Assembly (NCBI GenBank): GCA_041394285.1
Contig: JAWKIL010000013.1
Location: forward strand, 1-64,000
Source of the DNA: CADEDH01 sp041394285
GTDB taxonomy: Bacteria; Actinomycetota; Acidimicrobiia; Acidimicrobiales; SZUA-35
Length of the DNA stretch: 64,000 nucleotides
Direction of reading: 5' to 3'
This document shows positions 42,301 to 51,400 of this stretch, one piece after another. Position numbers and translations under genes: made by a program. Each line of letters opens with the position of its first letter. Within the stretch, counting starts at the first letter, position 1. The notes below the pieces were generated by a model. It saw nothing but the letters and a program-made list of their open reading frames with translations. It was not told the DNA's origin and did no database searches.

Positions 42301-42930
42301 TTACGTGACGTCGGTTGGGGCGTCGGTGTCGGCGGGGGCGGGATCGGGGGGAGCGGCGGCTTCGGCCGCCAGGTACCGCTCGTAGCGATCGGGATCGATC
42401 CAGGCGCCGGTGGCCTCGGCGAACCGGCGGGCAGCGGGGGCCATGAGGTCCACGTTCCCGGCCCGGGCCCCGGTGGACGACACGCCGGCCACCGCCTCGT
42501 CGGGCACGGCCAGCGCCCACCGGGACGGCACCGCCAGCGGGGGCCGGGGGGCGATGGCCAGCTCGGGCAGGCGGGCCAGGGCGGCGTCACGCTCGGCCTC
42601 GCTGTCGCCGTACCACTGGAGCTCCTGGATCTGGTGCCATTTGTCGGCCCCCATCACCACCACCTCGTAGCCGGCGGCGATGTCGGCCAGCAGCCGGTGG
42701 GTGGTCACGGTGGCGGCCAACCACGGCGCCTCGTCGGCCGCCACCGCTTCCAGCACGGCCACCCGGTGCCGGAACAACGGGCGCTCGACGTCGCTCTTGC
42801 CCAGCACGCTCGGACTGTGGGCGAGCACCACCCGGTCGAGTCCCCGCTGCTCGAGCGCCGCCCGGGCAATGGCCACATGGGCCCTGGTGGGAGGGTTGAA
42901 CGAGCCGGGATAGATGCCCACACGCGTCAT
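42301..42930 (-). CDS. NadD-like nucleotidyltransferase
   Basis: A 209-residue adenylyltransferase-fold protein. The ATP-binding signature GSFNPPTRAHVAIARAALEQ is at residues 10-29, and the second family motif appears as GVSSTGARAGNVD near residue 160, where NadD and CoaD have an ISSTxxR sequence. It might be nicotinate-mononucleotide adenylyltransferase, but the middle region is shorter and diverged (VVVMGADKWHQIQELQWYGD), so a specialised relative is possible. The last 25 residues are acidic/Pro-rich and disordered. It has a weak CATCCT -10 candidate six bases before ATG 42930. Confidence 0.75.
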   Translation of the reverse strand: MTRVGIYPGSFNPPTRAHVAIARAALEQRGLDRVVLAHSPSVLGKSDVERPLFRHRVAVLEAVAADEAPWLAATVTTHRLLADIAAGYEVVVMGADKWHQIQELQWYGDSEAERDAALARLPELAIAPRPPLAVPSRWALAVPDEAVAGVSSTGARAGNVDLMAPAARRFAEATGAWIDPDRYERYLAAEAAAPPDPAPADTDAPTDVT

Positions 42931-42964
42931 CGCGACAGGATGCCATCTGGGCCGGCCGGGCCCC

Positions 42965-42970
42965 TAACCT
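42965..42970 (+). promoter_or_regulatory. Leaderless -10 box for the phospholipase D family gene
   Basis: TAACCT, seven bases before GTG 42978. Confidence 0.45.
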
Positions 42971-42977
42971 CTAGCGG

Positions 42978-44135
42978 GTGACCACCACCACCCGGCGGCG
43001 GTCCAGGCTGGCTGCCCCTGTGCCGGCCCGGGCGACCCCATCCCCCACGTCATCGCTCCCGAGCCGCCGGCCGGCGTACCACCTGCTGACCACCGAGCAG
43101 TTCGCCGTGGAGCTGCTCCGCCGGCTGGGCGCCGCCCGGCGCCGGATCGACCTCCAGCTGATGACGTTCGACGGCGACCGGTCGGGTCTGGCCGTGGCCG
43201 ACGCCCTTCAGGCGGCGGCCCGGCGGGGCGTGCCGGTCAGGCTGCTGATCGACTGCTTCGCCCACCGGTTCGTGAGCGACCAGCCGGTGCGGCGGCGGGC
43301 GGTGGCCGACGAGCACCGCCGCACCCGGGCCATGTACGCCGAGCTGGCGGCGGCCGGTGTGCAGGTTCGCTTCACCCATCCCAACGGGCCGGCCAACCTG
43401 TTCGCCCCGGCCCGCAACCACAAGAAGCTGTACTTGATCGACGACGCTGCATACCTGGGCGGGATCAACGTCAGCGACCACAACTTCGCCTGGCACGACT
43501 TCATGGTCCGGGTCGACGATCCCGTCGTGGCCCGGGCCGTGGCCGCCGACTTCGGAGCCAGCTTCGCCGGCCAGCGCCGCACCGCCGACGGGGCCATCGT
43601 CACCAACGGGGCCCTGGCCCGCACGTTCGACGAGCTCGTGGCCGGGGCCCGCCACCGGGTGGTGGTGGCATCGCCCTACGCCGTGGACCGGCGCCTGACC
43701 CAGATGCTGGAGGCCAGCCCGGCCCGCTCCAAGACGGTGGTGGTGGCCCCGGAGAACAACTTCTGGTGCCTCCAGATCATCGCCCCGTACCTGTTCCACC
43801 GGCTCGCACAGGCCGGGGTGCGCCTGTTGCGCTTTCCCCGGTTCTCCCACGCCAAGTTCCTCCTCGTGGACCACGACGCCCTGCTCGTCGGCTCGTCGAA
43901 CTTCGGCCGCCACAGCCTGTCGTGCAACGCCGAGATCGGCGTGGTGATCCGTGACCGCTCGTTCATCGCCGCCTTCGAGCGGGAGATGCTGAGCGGGCTG
44001 GAACCGGTGGAACCGACCGGGGGTCGCCGCCATCGCCTCGCCGGGAGGGCCGGCGCCGCCGTGATCGATCGATCCCTCATCGTCTACGCTCGCACCATCG
44101 CACCGCTCGTCCCCACCCTCGCCCCGGACCCGTGA
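42978..44135 (+). CDS. Phospholipase D/cardiolipin synthase-like protein
   Basis: A 385-residue PLD-superfamily protein with two HKD motifs: HKKLYLIDDAAYLGGIN (about residue 148) and HAKFLLVDHDALLVGSSNFG (about residue 291). No clear membrane anchors are present, unlike classical cardiolipin synthases, but LLRRLGAARRRIDLQLMTFD and the spacing of the motifs fit that group. Transfer or hydrolysis of phosphatidyl groups is likely. The following membrane-protein gene overlaps its stop (GTGA), so they are coupled and may both act on lipids. Confidence 0.88.
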   Translation: MTTTTRRRSRLAAPVPARATPSPTSSLPSRRPAYHLLTTEQFAVELLRRLGAARRRIDLQLMTFDGDRSGLAVADALQAAARRGVPVRLLIDCFAHRFVSDQPVRRRAVADEHRRTRAMYAELAAAGVQVRFTHPNGPANLFAPARNHKKLYLIDDAAYLGGINVSDHNFAWHDFMVRVDDPVVARAVAADFGASFAGQRRTADGAIVTNGALARTFDELVAGARHRVVVASPYAVDRRLTQMLEASPARSKTVVVAPENNFWCLQIIAPYLFHRLAQAGVRLLRFPRFSHAKFLLVDHDALLVGSSNFGRHSLSCNAEIGVVIRDRSFIAAFEREMLSGLEPVEPTGGRRHRLAGRAGAAVIDRSLIVYARTIAPLVPTLAPDP

Positions 44136-44779
44136 GCCTCCGCTCCCGGTCCGTCCGCCTCACCGCCATCGGCCTGGCCCTTATGGGGGTGGGAGCCGCC
44201 GTGTGGCTGGCCGGGTACGTGTTCGATGTGTCGCTGGCCCGCTACGCCGGGCTGATGACGATGGGCACCACGTTCGTGCCCCTCCCGGCCGACACCTTCA
44301 CCCTGGTGGCGGCGGCCCACGACCCGGCGCTGGCCGTCGCCCTGGTGGGCGGGCTGGTCAACACGCTGGTGGTGCTGGTGGAACGCCACTGGATCCTGCT
44401 GCTGCTCGATCATCCGATGTTCGACCGGGTGCGGCGCTTCTTCGACACCAACCGGTGGGTGGCCTTCACCGACCGCTCGATGTTCGTCACCCTGCTGCTG
44501 GCCGGGTTCCTGTTCTTCGAACCCTTCCGCCTGTTGGCTGTGATGCGGCGCTACCCGCCGCTCAAGTACGCGGCGGCCACGTTCATCTCCCGCACGATCC
44601 GCTACTACGCCCTGGCCAGCGTGGGTGCTGCGCTGTTCGAGCTGGGCTATCTGCGGCCCCTGCTGGTGTGCAGCCTCGGGCTGTTCGTCGTGGGCCTGGC
44701 CCGCTCCGGGATGAAGCTGGCCCGCGAGCGGCGACTGGGGGCGGCCGTCGTGGTGCCGGGGTCGGAGATCGCCGGCTGA
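44132..44779 (+). CDS. VTT/DedA-like membrane protein
   Basis: A 215-residue protein with about five hydrophobic segments. The stretch YPPLKYAAATFISRTIRYYA (about 147-166) resembles the C-terminal motif of the VTT (DedA/SNARE-associated) family, and VPLPADTFTLVAAA the re-entrant start region. VTT proteins are thought to move or scramble lipids. It begins with GTG overlapping the phospholipase D family stop, and its own stop overlaps the thioesterase start, so the three genes form one operon. Confidence 0.7.
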   Translation: MSLRSRSVRLTAIGLALMGVGAAVWLAGYVFDVSLARYAGLMTMGTTFVPLPADTFTLVAAAHDPALAVALVGGLVNTLVVLVERHWILLLLDHPMFDRVRRFFDTNRWVAFTDRSMFVTLLLAGFLFFEPFRLLAVMRRYPPLKYAAATFISRTIRYYALASVGAALFELGYLRPLLVCSLGLFVVGLARSGMKLARERRLGAAVVVPGSEIAG

Positions 44780-45177
44780 TGCCGGAATCCGATCTCGATC
44801 GGGTGCTGGCCGCTCTCCGGCCCGACGTGGCGATGGAGGGACCCCGCACCGGTGTGGCCTGGTTCGAGCCCCAGCCCGAGCACCGGGGCGTGCCGGGGTG
44901 GGTGCACGGCGGGTTCGCCGCCGCCGTGCTCGACCATGTGTGCGCCCGGACGGCGGCCCACGTGCTGGGGGAGCGGGTGGTCACGGGCACGCTCGACCTG
45001 CGGTACCCCCAGCCCCTGCCGCTCGACGGTGGGCCGTACCGCGTCGAGGCCGAGGCCGCTCCCCACAAGGGCCGGTTGGTGAAGCTGCGGGCCGCCATCG
45101 TGAGTGGCGACGGGCGTCAGATGGTGCAGGCCAAGGCCCTGTTCGTCACCCTCGCCAGTTGTTCCCCTCAGCGGTAG
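44779..45177 (+). CDS. PaaI-type hotdog thioesterase
   Basis: A 132-residue single hotdog domain. GWVHGGFAAAVLDHVCARTA (about 44-63) is the classic helix with the HGG motif, and GTLDLRYPQPLPLDGGPYRV the following strand. Acyl-CoA hydrolysis is expected. ATG 44779 overlaps the upstream stop (TGATG). Its end overlaps the convergent methyltransferase gene by ten bases. Confidence 0.87.
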   Translation: MPESDLDRVLAALRPDVAMEGPRTGVAWFEPQPEHRGVPGWVHGGFAAAVLDHVCARTAAHVLGERVVTGTLDLRYPQPLPLDGGPYRVEAEAAPHKGRLVKLRAAIVSGDGRQMVQAKALFVTLASCSPQR

Positions 45178-45854
45178 TGCAGCTCGGGGTCGGTGTGGCG
45201 CAGGACCAGCAGCAGCCCGGTACGCAGGGGCCGTAGTGGGGCGATCCAGCCCGACACCTTGCGGAACGCCGGGTGGGGTTCGGCGAACTCATGGGTCACG
45301 TAGGTGAAGCCGTTGATGTGCATCAGCCGGTACAGGGTCCACACGTCCCAGTAGTAGATGTGGCCCTCCTTGCCCGGCAGGTACTGGGGCCACGCCTCGA
45401 TCTGGGGGATCCGCTTCGACGGCCGCCAGACCAGGTTCTTGGTGATGTGGCGGTAGGAGACCCCGTTGGGGGTGGTGAGGTAGAGCGTGCCGTCCTTGCG
45501 CAGCACCCGCTTCAGCTCGCCGATGAAGCTGAGCATGTCGGGCACGTGCTCGATGACCTCGGAGGCGAAGATGGCGTCGAAGTGGCCCTCCTCGAACGGG
45601 AGCTGCTTCTCGGCGATCGCCACCTCCACGAAGTGGCACCGGTCGGCGAGGCCGGCGGCCCCGGTCAGCTCCTCGGCCTCCTTCAGGCGGGCGACGTTGG
45701 CATCGACGCCCCACACCTCCCAGTCCCGCTGGGCCAGGTCACGGGAGTAGTTGCCGACCCCGCAGCCGTAGTCGAGGACCTTGCCCCGGGCGGCGTGGGC
45801 CGAGAACAGGCTGATCTTGTGTTCGTAGTACGGGCGCTCGGCGTCGGTGGACAC
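45168..45854 (-). CDS. Class I SAM-dependent methyltransferase
   Basis: A 228-residue methyltransferase. Motif I is KVLDYGCGVGNYSRDLA (about 25-41), the acidic end of strand 2 is WGVDANVARL, and motif post-I/II is HFDAIFASEVIEHVPDMLSF with LKRVLRKDGTLYLTTPNG. The pattern resembles UbiG/COQ5-like and sugar methyltransferases. GTG 45854 is fixed by TAGCCT six bases upstream. The gene is divergent from the SnoaL-like gene at 45874. Confidence 0.92.
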   Translation of the reverse strand: MSTDAERPYYEHKISLFSAHAARGKVLDYGCGVGNYSRDLAQRDWEVWGVDANVARLKEAEELTGAAGLADRCHFVEVAIAEKQLPFEEGHFDAIFASEVIEHVPDMLSFIGELKRVLRKDGTLYLTTPNGVSYRHITKNLVWRPSKRIPQIEAWPQYLPGKEGHIYYWDVWTLYRLMHINGFTYVTHEFAEPHPAFRKVSGWIAPLRPLRTGLLLVLRHTDPELHYR

Positions 45855-45860
45855 CGTGAG

Positions 45861-45866
45861 AGGCTA
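45861..45866 (-). promoter_or_regulatory. Leaderless -10 box for the methyltransferase gene
   Basis: TAGCCT on the minus strand, six bases before GTG 45854. Confidence 0.5.
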
Positions 45867-45873
45867 CCGGGCC

Positions 45874-46350
45874 ATGCACTCCACCCTCCCTGCCAGCCTC
45901 GACGAGCTCGCCTCCTGGCACGCCGTGCTCGACCTGTCGCTCCGCTATGCCGAGGGGATCGATCGCCGCGACTGGGAGGCGTACACCACCTGCTTCCTGC
46001 CCGAGCTGCGGATCGACTTCTCCAGCTTCACCCACCGGCCGGCCACACCCGAGCCGATCACGGTGGAAGCGTGGGTGGCGGCCGTCCGCTCCACCATCGA
46101 CGGGTTCGCCGCCACCCAGCACTCGATCACCAACCAGCGCATCTCGTTCGACAGCCGGACCAGCGGTCGGTACACGGCCTACATCCAGGCCCAGCACTGG
46201 GCCGATCGGGATCGCTGGTACCTGATCGGAGGCTGGTACGAGAACGAGGTGCGCCGCACCGACGACGGCTGGAAGCTCGCCGCCGTCACCCTTCACCAGG
46301 AGTGGGACGCCGGCGACCGCGCCCTGCTCCGGGAGGTCAACCGGCGCTGA
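45874..46350 (+). CDS. SnoaL-like / NTF2-superfamily protein
   Basis: A 158-residue protein with the NTF2-like order: helix ASWHAVLDLSLRYAEGIDRR, then WEAYTTCFLPELRIDFSSFT, and strands ITNQRISFDSRTSGRYTAYI and WYLIGGWYENEVRRTDDGWK. This SnoaL_4-like pattern occurs in hydroxysteroid dehydratases and isomerases and in ring-hydroxylating small subunits. ATG 45874 is chosen since the family begins there; GTG 45847 is also in frame. No strong promoter box was seen on this strand. Confidence 0.8.
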   Translation: MHSTLPASLDELASWHAVLDLSLRYAEGIDRRDWEAYTTCFLPELRIDFSSFTHRPATPEPITVEAWVAAVRSTIDGFAATQHSITNQRISFDSRTSGRYTAYIQAQHWADRDRWYLIGGWYENEVRRTDDGWKLAAVTLHQEWDAGDRALLREVNRR

Positions 46351-46399
46351 ACCGGCTGCCGCCCCGCAGCCAGGTCCGGCCCGGGCCACCGCGGCGCGG

Positions 46400-46432
46400 G
46401 GTCGGCGCAGGGTCGGCGCAGGGTCGGCGCGG
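46400..46432. repeat. 11-bp tandem repeat, three copies
   Basis: GGTCGGCGCAG at 46400-46410 and 46411-46421, and GGTCGGCGCGG at 46422-46432, in the spacer between the SnoaL-like and phosphatase genes. Confidence 0.8.
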
Positions 46433-46491
46433 GGTAGCCCGAACCCGACTTCCAGAATCAACGATCCTGACACTGGCAGGCTGCTGGCCCC

Positions 46492-46497
46492 TACGAT
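46492..46497 (+). promoter_or_regulatory. Leaderless -10 box for the histidine phosphatase gene
   Basis: TACGAT, six bases before GTG 46504. A CTGACA lies about 19 bases further upstream as a possible -35 element. Confidence 0.55.
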
Positions 46498-46503
46498 CGG
46501 CCC

Positions 46504-47187
46504 GTGGAGATCGTGCTTGTACGTCATGGGCAGCCGGAATGGGTGGTCGACGGGCTCACGGTGGGGGACCCGCCGCTGACCGGACGAGGTCGACGCCAGG
46601 TGGAGGCCGTGGCCCGGGCCCTGGCCGTCGAGCGCTTCGACGAGGTGTTCTGCTCGCCCCTGGTGCGGGCCCGGGAGAGCGCGGCGCCCCTGTTCGAGGC
46701 GCTGGGCCGGCCCGAGACCATCGCCCCCTGGCTGGAAGAGATCCGCAACCCGCTGTGGCACGGCACTCCGGCCGAGAAGACGGCCGAGGCGTTCGAGGAG
46801 GAGCGCCGCCGGCCGTCGTCGGAGCGGTGGCGGGGCCTGGAGCACCTGGGCGGCGAGAACGTGGGCGAGTTCGTGGCCCGCATCCGGGAGGGGTGTGGGC
46901 TGTTCCTGGCCGAGCGGGGCATCGAGCCGGTGCAGAGCGAGTTCGCGCTGTGGTCGTGCCCCGACCCGGATCGCCGGATCGCCCTCGTGGCCCACGGCGG
47001 CACCAACGCCGTCGTCATCTGTCACCTGCTGGGGCTCACCCCCGTGCCCTGGGAGTGGGACCGTTTCACCCATTACCACGCCGGTATCAGCCGGCTCACC
47101 TCGATGCCGGTGGCCGAGGGCCACGCCTTCGCGCTGGCCAAACTGTCCGACATCGAGCACCTGGAGCTGGCCGACCGCACGATGTGA
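46504..47187 (+). CDS. Histidine phosphatase family protein
   Basis: A 227-residue member of the phosphoglycerate-mutase-like histidine phosphatases. The nucleophile motif is VRHGQPEW (His8), the second Arg lies in FCSPLVRARESAAPLFEALG, the acid/base Glu in EEIRNPLWHG and the distal His in LVAHGGTNAVVICHLLG. It is probably a phosphatase rather than a mutase. Substrate unknown. Expressed from a leaderless promoter. Confidence 0.92.
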   Translation: MEIVLVRHGQPEWVVDGLTVGDPPLTGRGRRQVEAVARALAVERFDEVFCSPLVRARESAAPLFEALGRPETIAPWLEEIRNPLWHGTPAEKTAEAFEEERRRPSSERWRGLEHLGGENVGEFVARIREGCGLFLAERGIEPVQSEFALWSCPDPDRRIALVAHGGTNAVVICHLLGLTPVPWEWDRFTHYHAGISRLTSMPVAEGHAFALAKLSDIEHLELADRTM

Positions 47188-47244
47188 GGGGGGCGGCCCC
47201 GCCGGCGGCCGGCCCGGCGTGCCAGGCCAGCTCGCCGGCGGCGT

Positions 47245-48321
47245 TCAGGCCCGGGCCTGGTAGACGATGTTGAACGGCGACTCCTTGATCCGCTCGAACG
47301 AGGCGAAACCGGCCTCCTCGAACACCGTCCGCATGCCCGACTCGCCCGACTGCGCCCCCATGCCCCGGGCCACGTCCTGGGCCAGGGAGCTGGGGGTGCA
47401 CAGGAAGGTGGAGGCGTGGTAGAAGAACGCCGCCGCCGGGTTGCCGGCCAGGTTGGCGGCCCGGCCGTCGAGAGCGAACGGCTCCACCAGCAGCACCGAG
47501 CCTCCCGGGGCCAGGCGGGACCGGGCGTGGCGGGCGATGCCCACCGGGTCCCCCATGTCGTGCAGGCAGTCGAAGAAGCAGATCAGGTCGAAGCTGCCGT
47601 CGTACCCGGTGGACGAGGCCACGTCGAACTGCACCCGGCCCCCGAGGCCCAGCTCGCCCACGTTGGCCCGGGCCGCCTCCACCGAGGGGGCGTGGAAGTC
47701 GAAGCCCCAGATCTCGGACTGGGGGAACGCCTCGGCCAGGACCGTGCACGAGTGCCCGAACCCGCAGCCGACGTCGGCCACCGTGCCGCCTTCGGCCAGC
47801 TTGGCGGCCACGCCGTCCATGGCCGGGATCCACTCGTTCACCAGGTTGGTCCGGTAGCCGGGGCGGAAGAACCGGGCCACCCCGCCGTACAGGCTCTCGT
47901 GGTGGTCTCCCCAGGCCAGGCCGCCGTCGCCCCGGAACGCCCCCATGAGCTTGGGGATGGCGTGGTAGATCGCCTCGAAGGTGCCGGCCCCACCGGCCAG
48001 GAACGCCGGTGAGTCCTCGTGGGCCAGCACCAGAGCTGCCTCCGGGGTGAGGGCGTAGGTGTCGGCCGCCGGGTCGAAGCTCACCAGACCGGCTCCCGTC
48101 TGCCCGTCGAGCCACTCCCGGGTGAGGCGGGGGTGGCACTCGGCGCGGTGGGCCACCTCGTCGGCCGACAAGCCGGTCCCGGCTTCGGCCATGGCGCGGT
48201 AGAGCCCCAGCCGGTCGCCGACGATCACACCGGCGACGACCGCCGCCCCTGTCATGAGCCCGACCATGTGGCCGGCCAACTCCTCCACCTTGCCCAGGTC
48301 GATGTCGGTTGCTTCGCTCAT
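47245..48321 (-). CDS. SAM-dependent methyltransferase with N-terminal winged helix (Rv2258c-like)
   Basis: A 358-residue protein. The N-terminal 90 residues form a winged-helix dimerisation region (VGDRLGLYRAMAEAGTGLSA, HPRLTREWLDGQTGAGLVSF). The C-terminal Rossmann domain shows motif I VADVGCGFGHSCTVLAEAFP and VQFDVASSTGYDGSFDLICF. The arrangement is like Mycobacterium tuberculosis Rv2258c and plant-type O-methyltransferases. GGGGAAAG precedes ATG 48321. A 9-bp inverted repeat lies about 60 bp upstream of the start. The substrate is not known. Confidence 0.9.
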   Translation of the reverse strand: MSEATDIDLGKVEELAGHMVGLMTGAAVVAGVIVGDRLGLYRAMAEAGTGLSADEVAHRAECHPRLTREWLDGQTGAGLVSFDPAADTYALTPEAALVLAHEDSPAFLAGGAGTFEAIYHAIPKLMGAFRGDGGLAWGDHHESLYGGVARFFRPGYRTNLVNEWIPAMDGVAAKLAEGGTVADVGCGFGHSCTVLAEAFPQSEIWGFDFHAPSVEAARANVGELGLGGRVQFDVASSTGYDGSFDLICFFDCLHDMGDPVGIARHARSRLAPGGSVLLVEPFALDGRAANLAGNPAAAFFYHASTFLCTPSSLAQDVARGMGAQSGESGMRTVFEEAGFASFERIKESPFNIVYQARA

Positions 48322-48381
48322 CTTGCTTTCCCCTCGTTCCGCAGCGGGCGCACCTTGCGCTCACCCGGAAGACGTGCCGCC

Positions 48382-48404
48382 GTTGTGCCAACGTGTGGCA
48401 CAAC
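48382..48404. promoter_or_regulatory. Inverted repeat upstream of the Rv2258c-like gene
   Basis: GTTGTGCCA-ACGTG-TGGCACAAC, a perfect 9-bp inverted repeat between the end of the large ATPase regulator gene and the methyltransferase start. It could be an operator for the methyltransferase or part of a terminator; with no GC-only stem and no T run, operator is the better reading. Confidence 0.5.
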
Positions 48405-48436
48405 CGGCTGTCCTTGTCCTTCCCCTGCTGGCGGGG

Positions 48437-51400
48437 TCAGCGTCGGCTGCGGTACGAGCAGGAGGAGCCGGTGGTGATCCGGTCCCGCAGGTGCTCGGCG
48501 ATACCGGGGTCGGCGGCACCGATCTCGTCGATGGCCCGCATGATCGCCTTGCGGACGGCCGTGCGGGCCCGCTCCTCGGCGTCGGCGAAGACCCGGGCCG
48601 TGCCGTCGAGCTGACGCTGGGTCCGGAGCTCGTGCTCGAGCGCTTCGGCTTCGGTCTCCAACCGGCCGATCGACGGGCCGTCGCCCCGCCGCCGGGCCGT
48701 CGCCAGCTCGTCGACCACGGCCAAGGCCCGGGCCCGGTAGGCGGCCCGGGCCGTGTCGTCCAGGATCGGTTGGGGCGACGGGCGCCGGGGGCCGGACTCG
48801 CCGCCCACCAGCATGCCGGCCGGCACGACGTCGTCGGGCCGGCTCACCAGGGCGGCCAGGTACCGCATGCCGGTCAGATCCCGGACCAGAACCCGGGCCG
48901 CGCCGAGCTGGATGAGCCACGATCGGCCCCGGGCCTCGAGCGTGACCCTGGGCGCCGCCCCGTCGGGCTCGGGCCGAGGGGTGGTGGGCGGCGGCAGCCG
49001 TCGCTCGGCTGCCTCGATGAGAGGCGTGCGCTGCAGGGTGGGGGCCGCCAGCGTCATCGCCTGGTGCACCAGCCCCTGGGCCGCCACCGGGTCGGACAGC
49101 TCGGCCGCCTGGATCAGGGCCTCGGCCTGAAGGCCGACCGCGGCGCACCGGCCCAGCTCGTCGGCGGCGGCGATCAGGTCGGCGGGGCGGCCCTCGGCCA
49201 AGGCCCGCCGGTGGGCGGCCAGGGCGGCGGCGAAGGGCCCACCGAGGCGCGCGGCGGCCGCGTCCAACCGGTCGACGGCCAGCTCGGGCCGGCCGAAGCG
49301 CACCAGATCGTGGGCGGCGGGAGCGGCCCAGGCCGCCACCTGGGCCTGATCCCAGTTGCCCGACCAGGCCCGTTCGATCCATTCGACGGCGGCGGTGGCG
49401 TCGCCCCGGCGCCATGCCATCCAGGCCTGAGCCCGGTCGGCGAAGACCGAGCTCTTCACCTCCCGGGCCCGGAACTCGGTCTCGTACCGCCCCAGGTGCT
49501 CCTCGATCGCGGCGTCGTCGGCCGAGAGCACGGCGAACAGGGCGCGGGCCCCGACGGCGAAGGTGAGCAGCCCGCACTCGTCCCGCCAGCCGAGGAAGCG
49601 GACGGCCTCGTCGGCCTCGTGGCAGGTCTGGGGAGTGAGCACGCCCATGGTCACCGCCAGGTTGGCGATGACGCCGAGCCACATGCCGGTGAGGTCGAGA
49701 TAGGTCTGGCCGGTGAGGCTCTGGGCGACCAGCTCCCGGGCCCGGCCCGCGGCGGCGTCGAAGCCGTTCAGCAGCCCGAGGCCGTACAGCTCGCCGCCGG
49801 TGGAATAGACCAGCTGATTCCACGACGGCGACGCCGTCGACGTTGCGATCAACCGCTGGACCTGCCGCGATCGTTCCAGGGCGAGATCGGCCGGGCCGTC
49901 GAAGGCGGCGCTCATGGCGCTGGTGGTGGCCAGCGCCAGCTCCACCGTGGGCCGTTCGACATCGCCGGCCGAGCTCGAAGCGTCGCTGTCGCCGGCGGGG
50001 GTGCCCGCGTCGCCGGCGGGGCCGGCCAGCTCGTGCAGGAGCGCCTCGCTCCTGGCCCTGGCGTCGCCCCACCGTCCCGAGTAGCCCACCAGCGCCGCCT
50101 GCATGGCTTCGGCCATGAACCGGCCGAAGAGGCCCGAGGCGTCGGTGCCAAGGCGGTCGATCACGGCGAAGGCGTCCTCCGGCCGCCCCCGCATCAGCTC
50201 GTCCCACGACCATGCCGCCGCCACCCGGTGCCGCTCGACGTCGTCGGACGCCCAGCGCCAGGCAGCTTCGAAGCCGCAGGCGGGGTCATCGGCCGCCGGC
50301 CGCGAGGGGCCCGGCCGGGCCAACCGGGTCGGCTGGTCGGGTCGCCCCGGTTGCTCGGGGGGACCGGGCACCGGGTGGTAGCCGGCGACGGCGAGGGCGA
50401 GAGCCGCCTCGGCCCCGGCCCGGCGGTCACCGTCGGCCGTCGCCAGGCCGAGAGCCGCCAGCGACAACATCACGGCCAGCTCCCGGTCGCCGGTGATCCA
50501 GGCCTGGGAGCCTCCCCGGGCCATGAGCCGGGCGTCGATCGGCAGGCCGGCCTCGAGGAGCAGCACCGCCCGGCGGACGAGTGCCGGGCCGGCCAGCTCC
50601 GCCGCCGGGACCAGGCGCTCGATCCGGTCGGCCAGCCGCCGTCGCCGGCTGAGCGGCAGCTGGGCCCGGAGCACCTCGGCGAACAGCGGATGGGCGCTGT
50701 GGATGATCGCGCTGGCGCCGCTGCTGTCCTGTCGTCGGTCGACCGCCGCCAGCGACTGGGACAGCAGGTCATCGACGGTGTCGGCTCCGGCCAGCTGGAC
50801 GACGGCGGCCAACTCGATGGGCTCGGTGAGCGCGATCAGCTCGCTGGCCTCCCGCACGGCGGGCGAAACCTTGGCGAAGCGCTGTTCCACCAGCGTGCGG
50901 AGCTGCGGGGTGGCGGCCTGGAAGTCCCGGCTCAGGCGCCAGACGCCGTCGCTCACCTGCAGCGTGCCGGCCCGCTCGGTCGCCTCGATCAGCTCCCGGA
51001 GAACGAGCGGGTTACCTCCCGCCAGGGTGACGAGCCGATGGCGGGTCCAGACCCCCACGGGGCCGCCGAGCGAGGCGGTGACGAGCCGGCCCAGGGCGTC
51101 ATCGGTCAAGGGGCCGACCTCCTGGACGAGTAGGCGACCTTCGCGCCACAGCCCGTGGAAGGGACCGGGGTAGTCCTCTCCGGCGCGAGCGGTGGCCACC
51201 AGCGTGACGGGCGATGCCATGAGGAGCTGGTGGATGACGGCGGCCGATGTGCCGTCGAGCTGGGTGAGGTCATCGATGGCCAGCAGCCACGGCCCGGCCC
51301 GGGTCGCCTCGGTCATCAGCGCGGCGATGGCCTCGTGGTAGAGGATCTCGGGCGAGACGGTGGCGAGCCGGTCGCCGAGGCGGGCCGTGAGGACGTCGGT

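Noticed and set aside
45847..46350. GTG 45847 as start of the SnoaL-like gene
   Set aside because: It would overlap the divergent methyltransferase start and add residues outside the family; ATG 45874 fits better.
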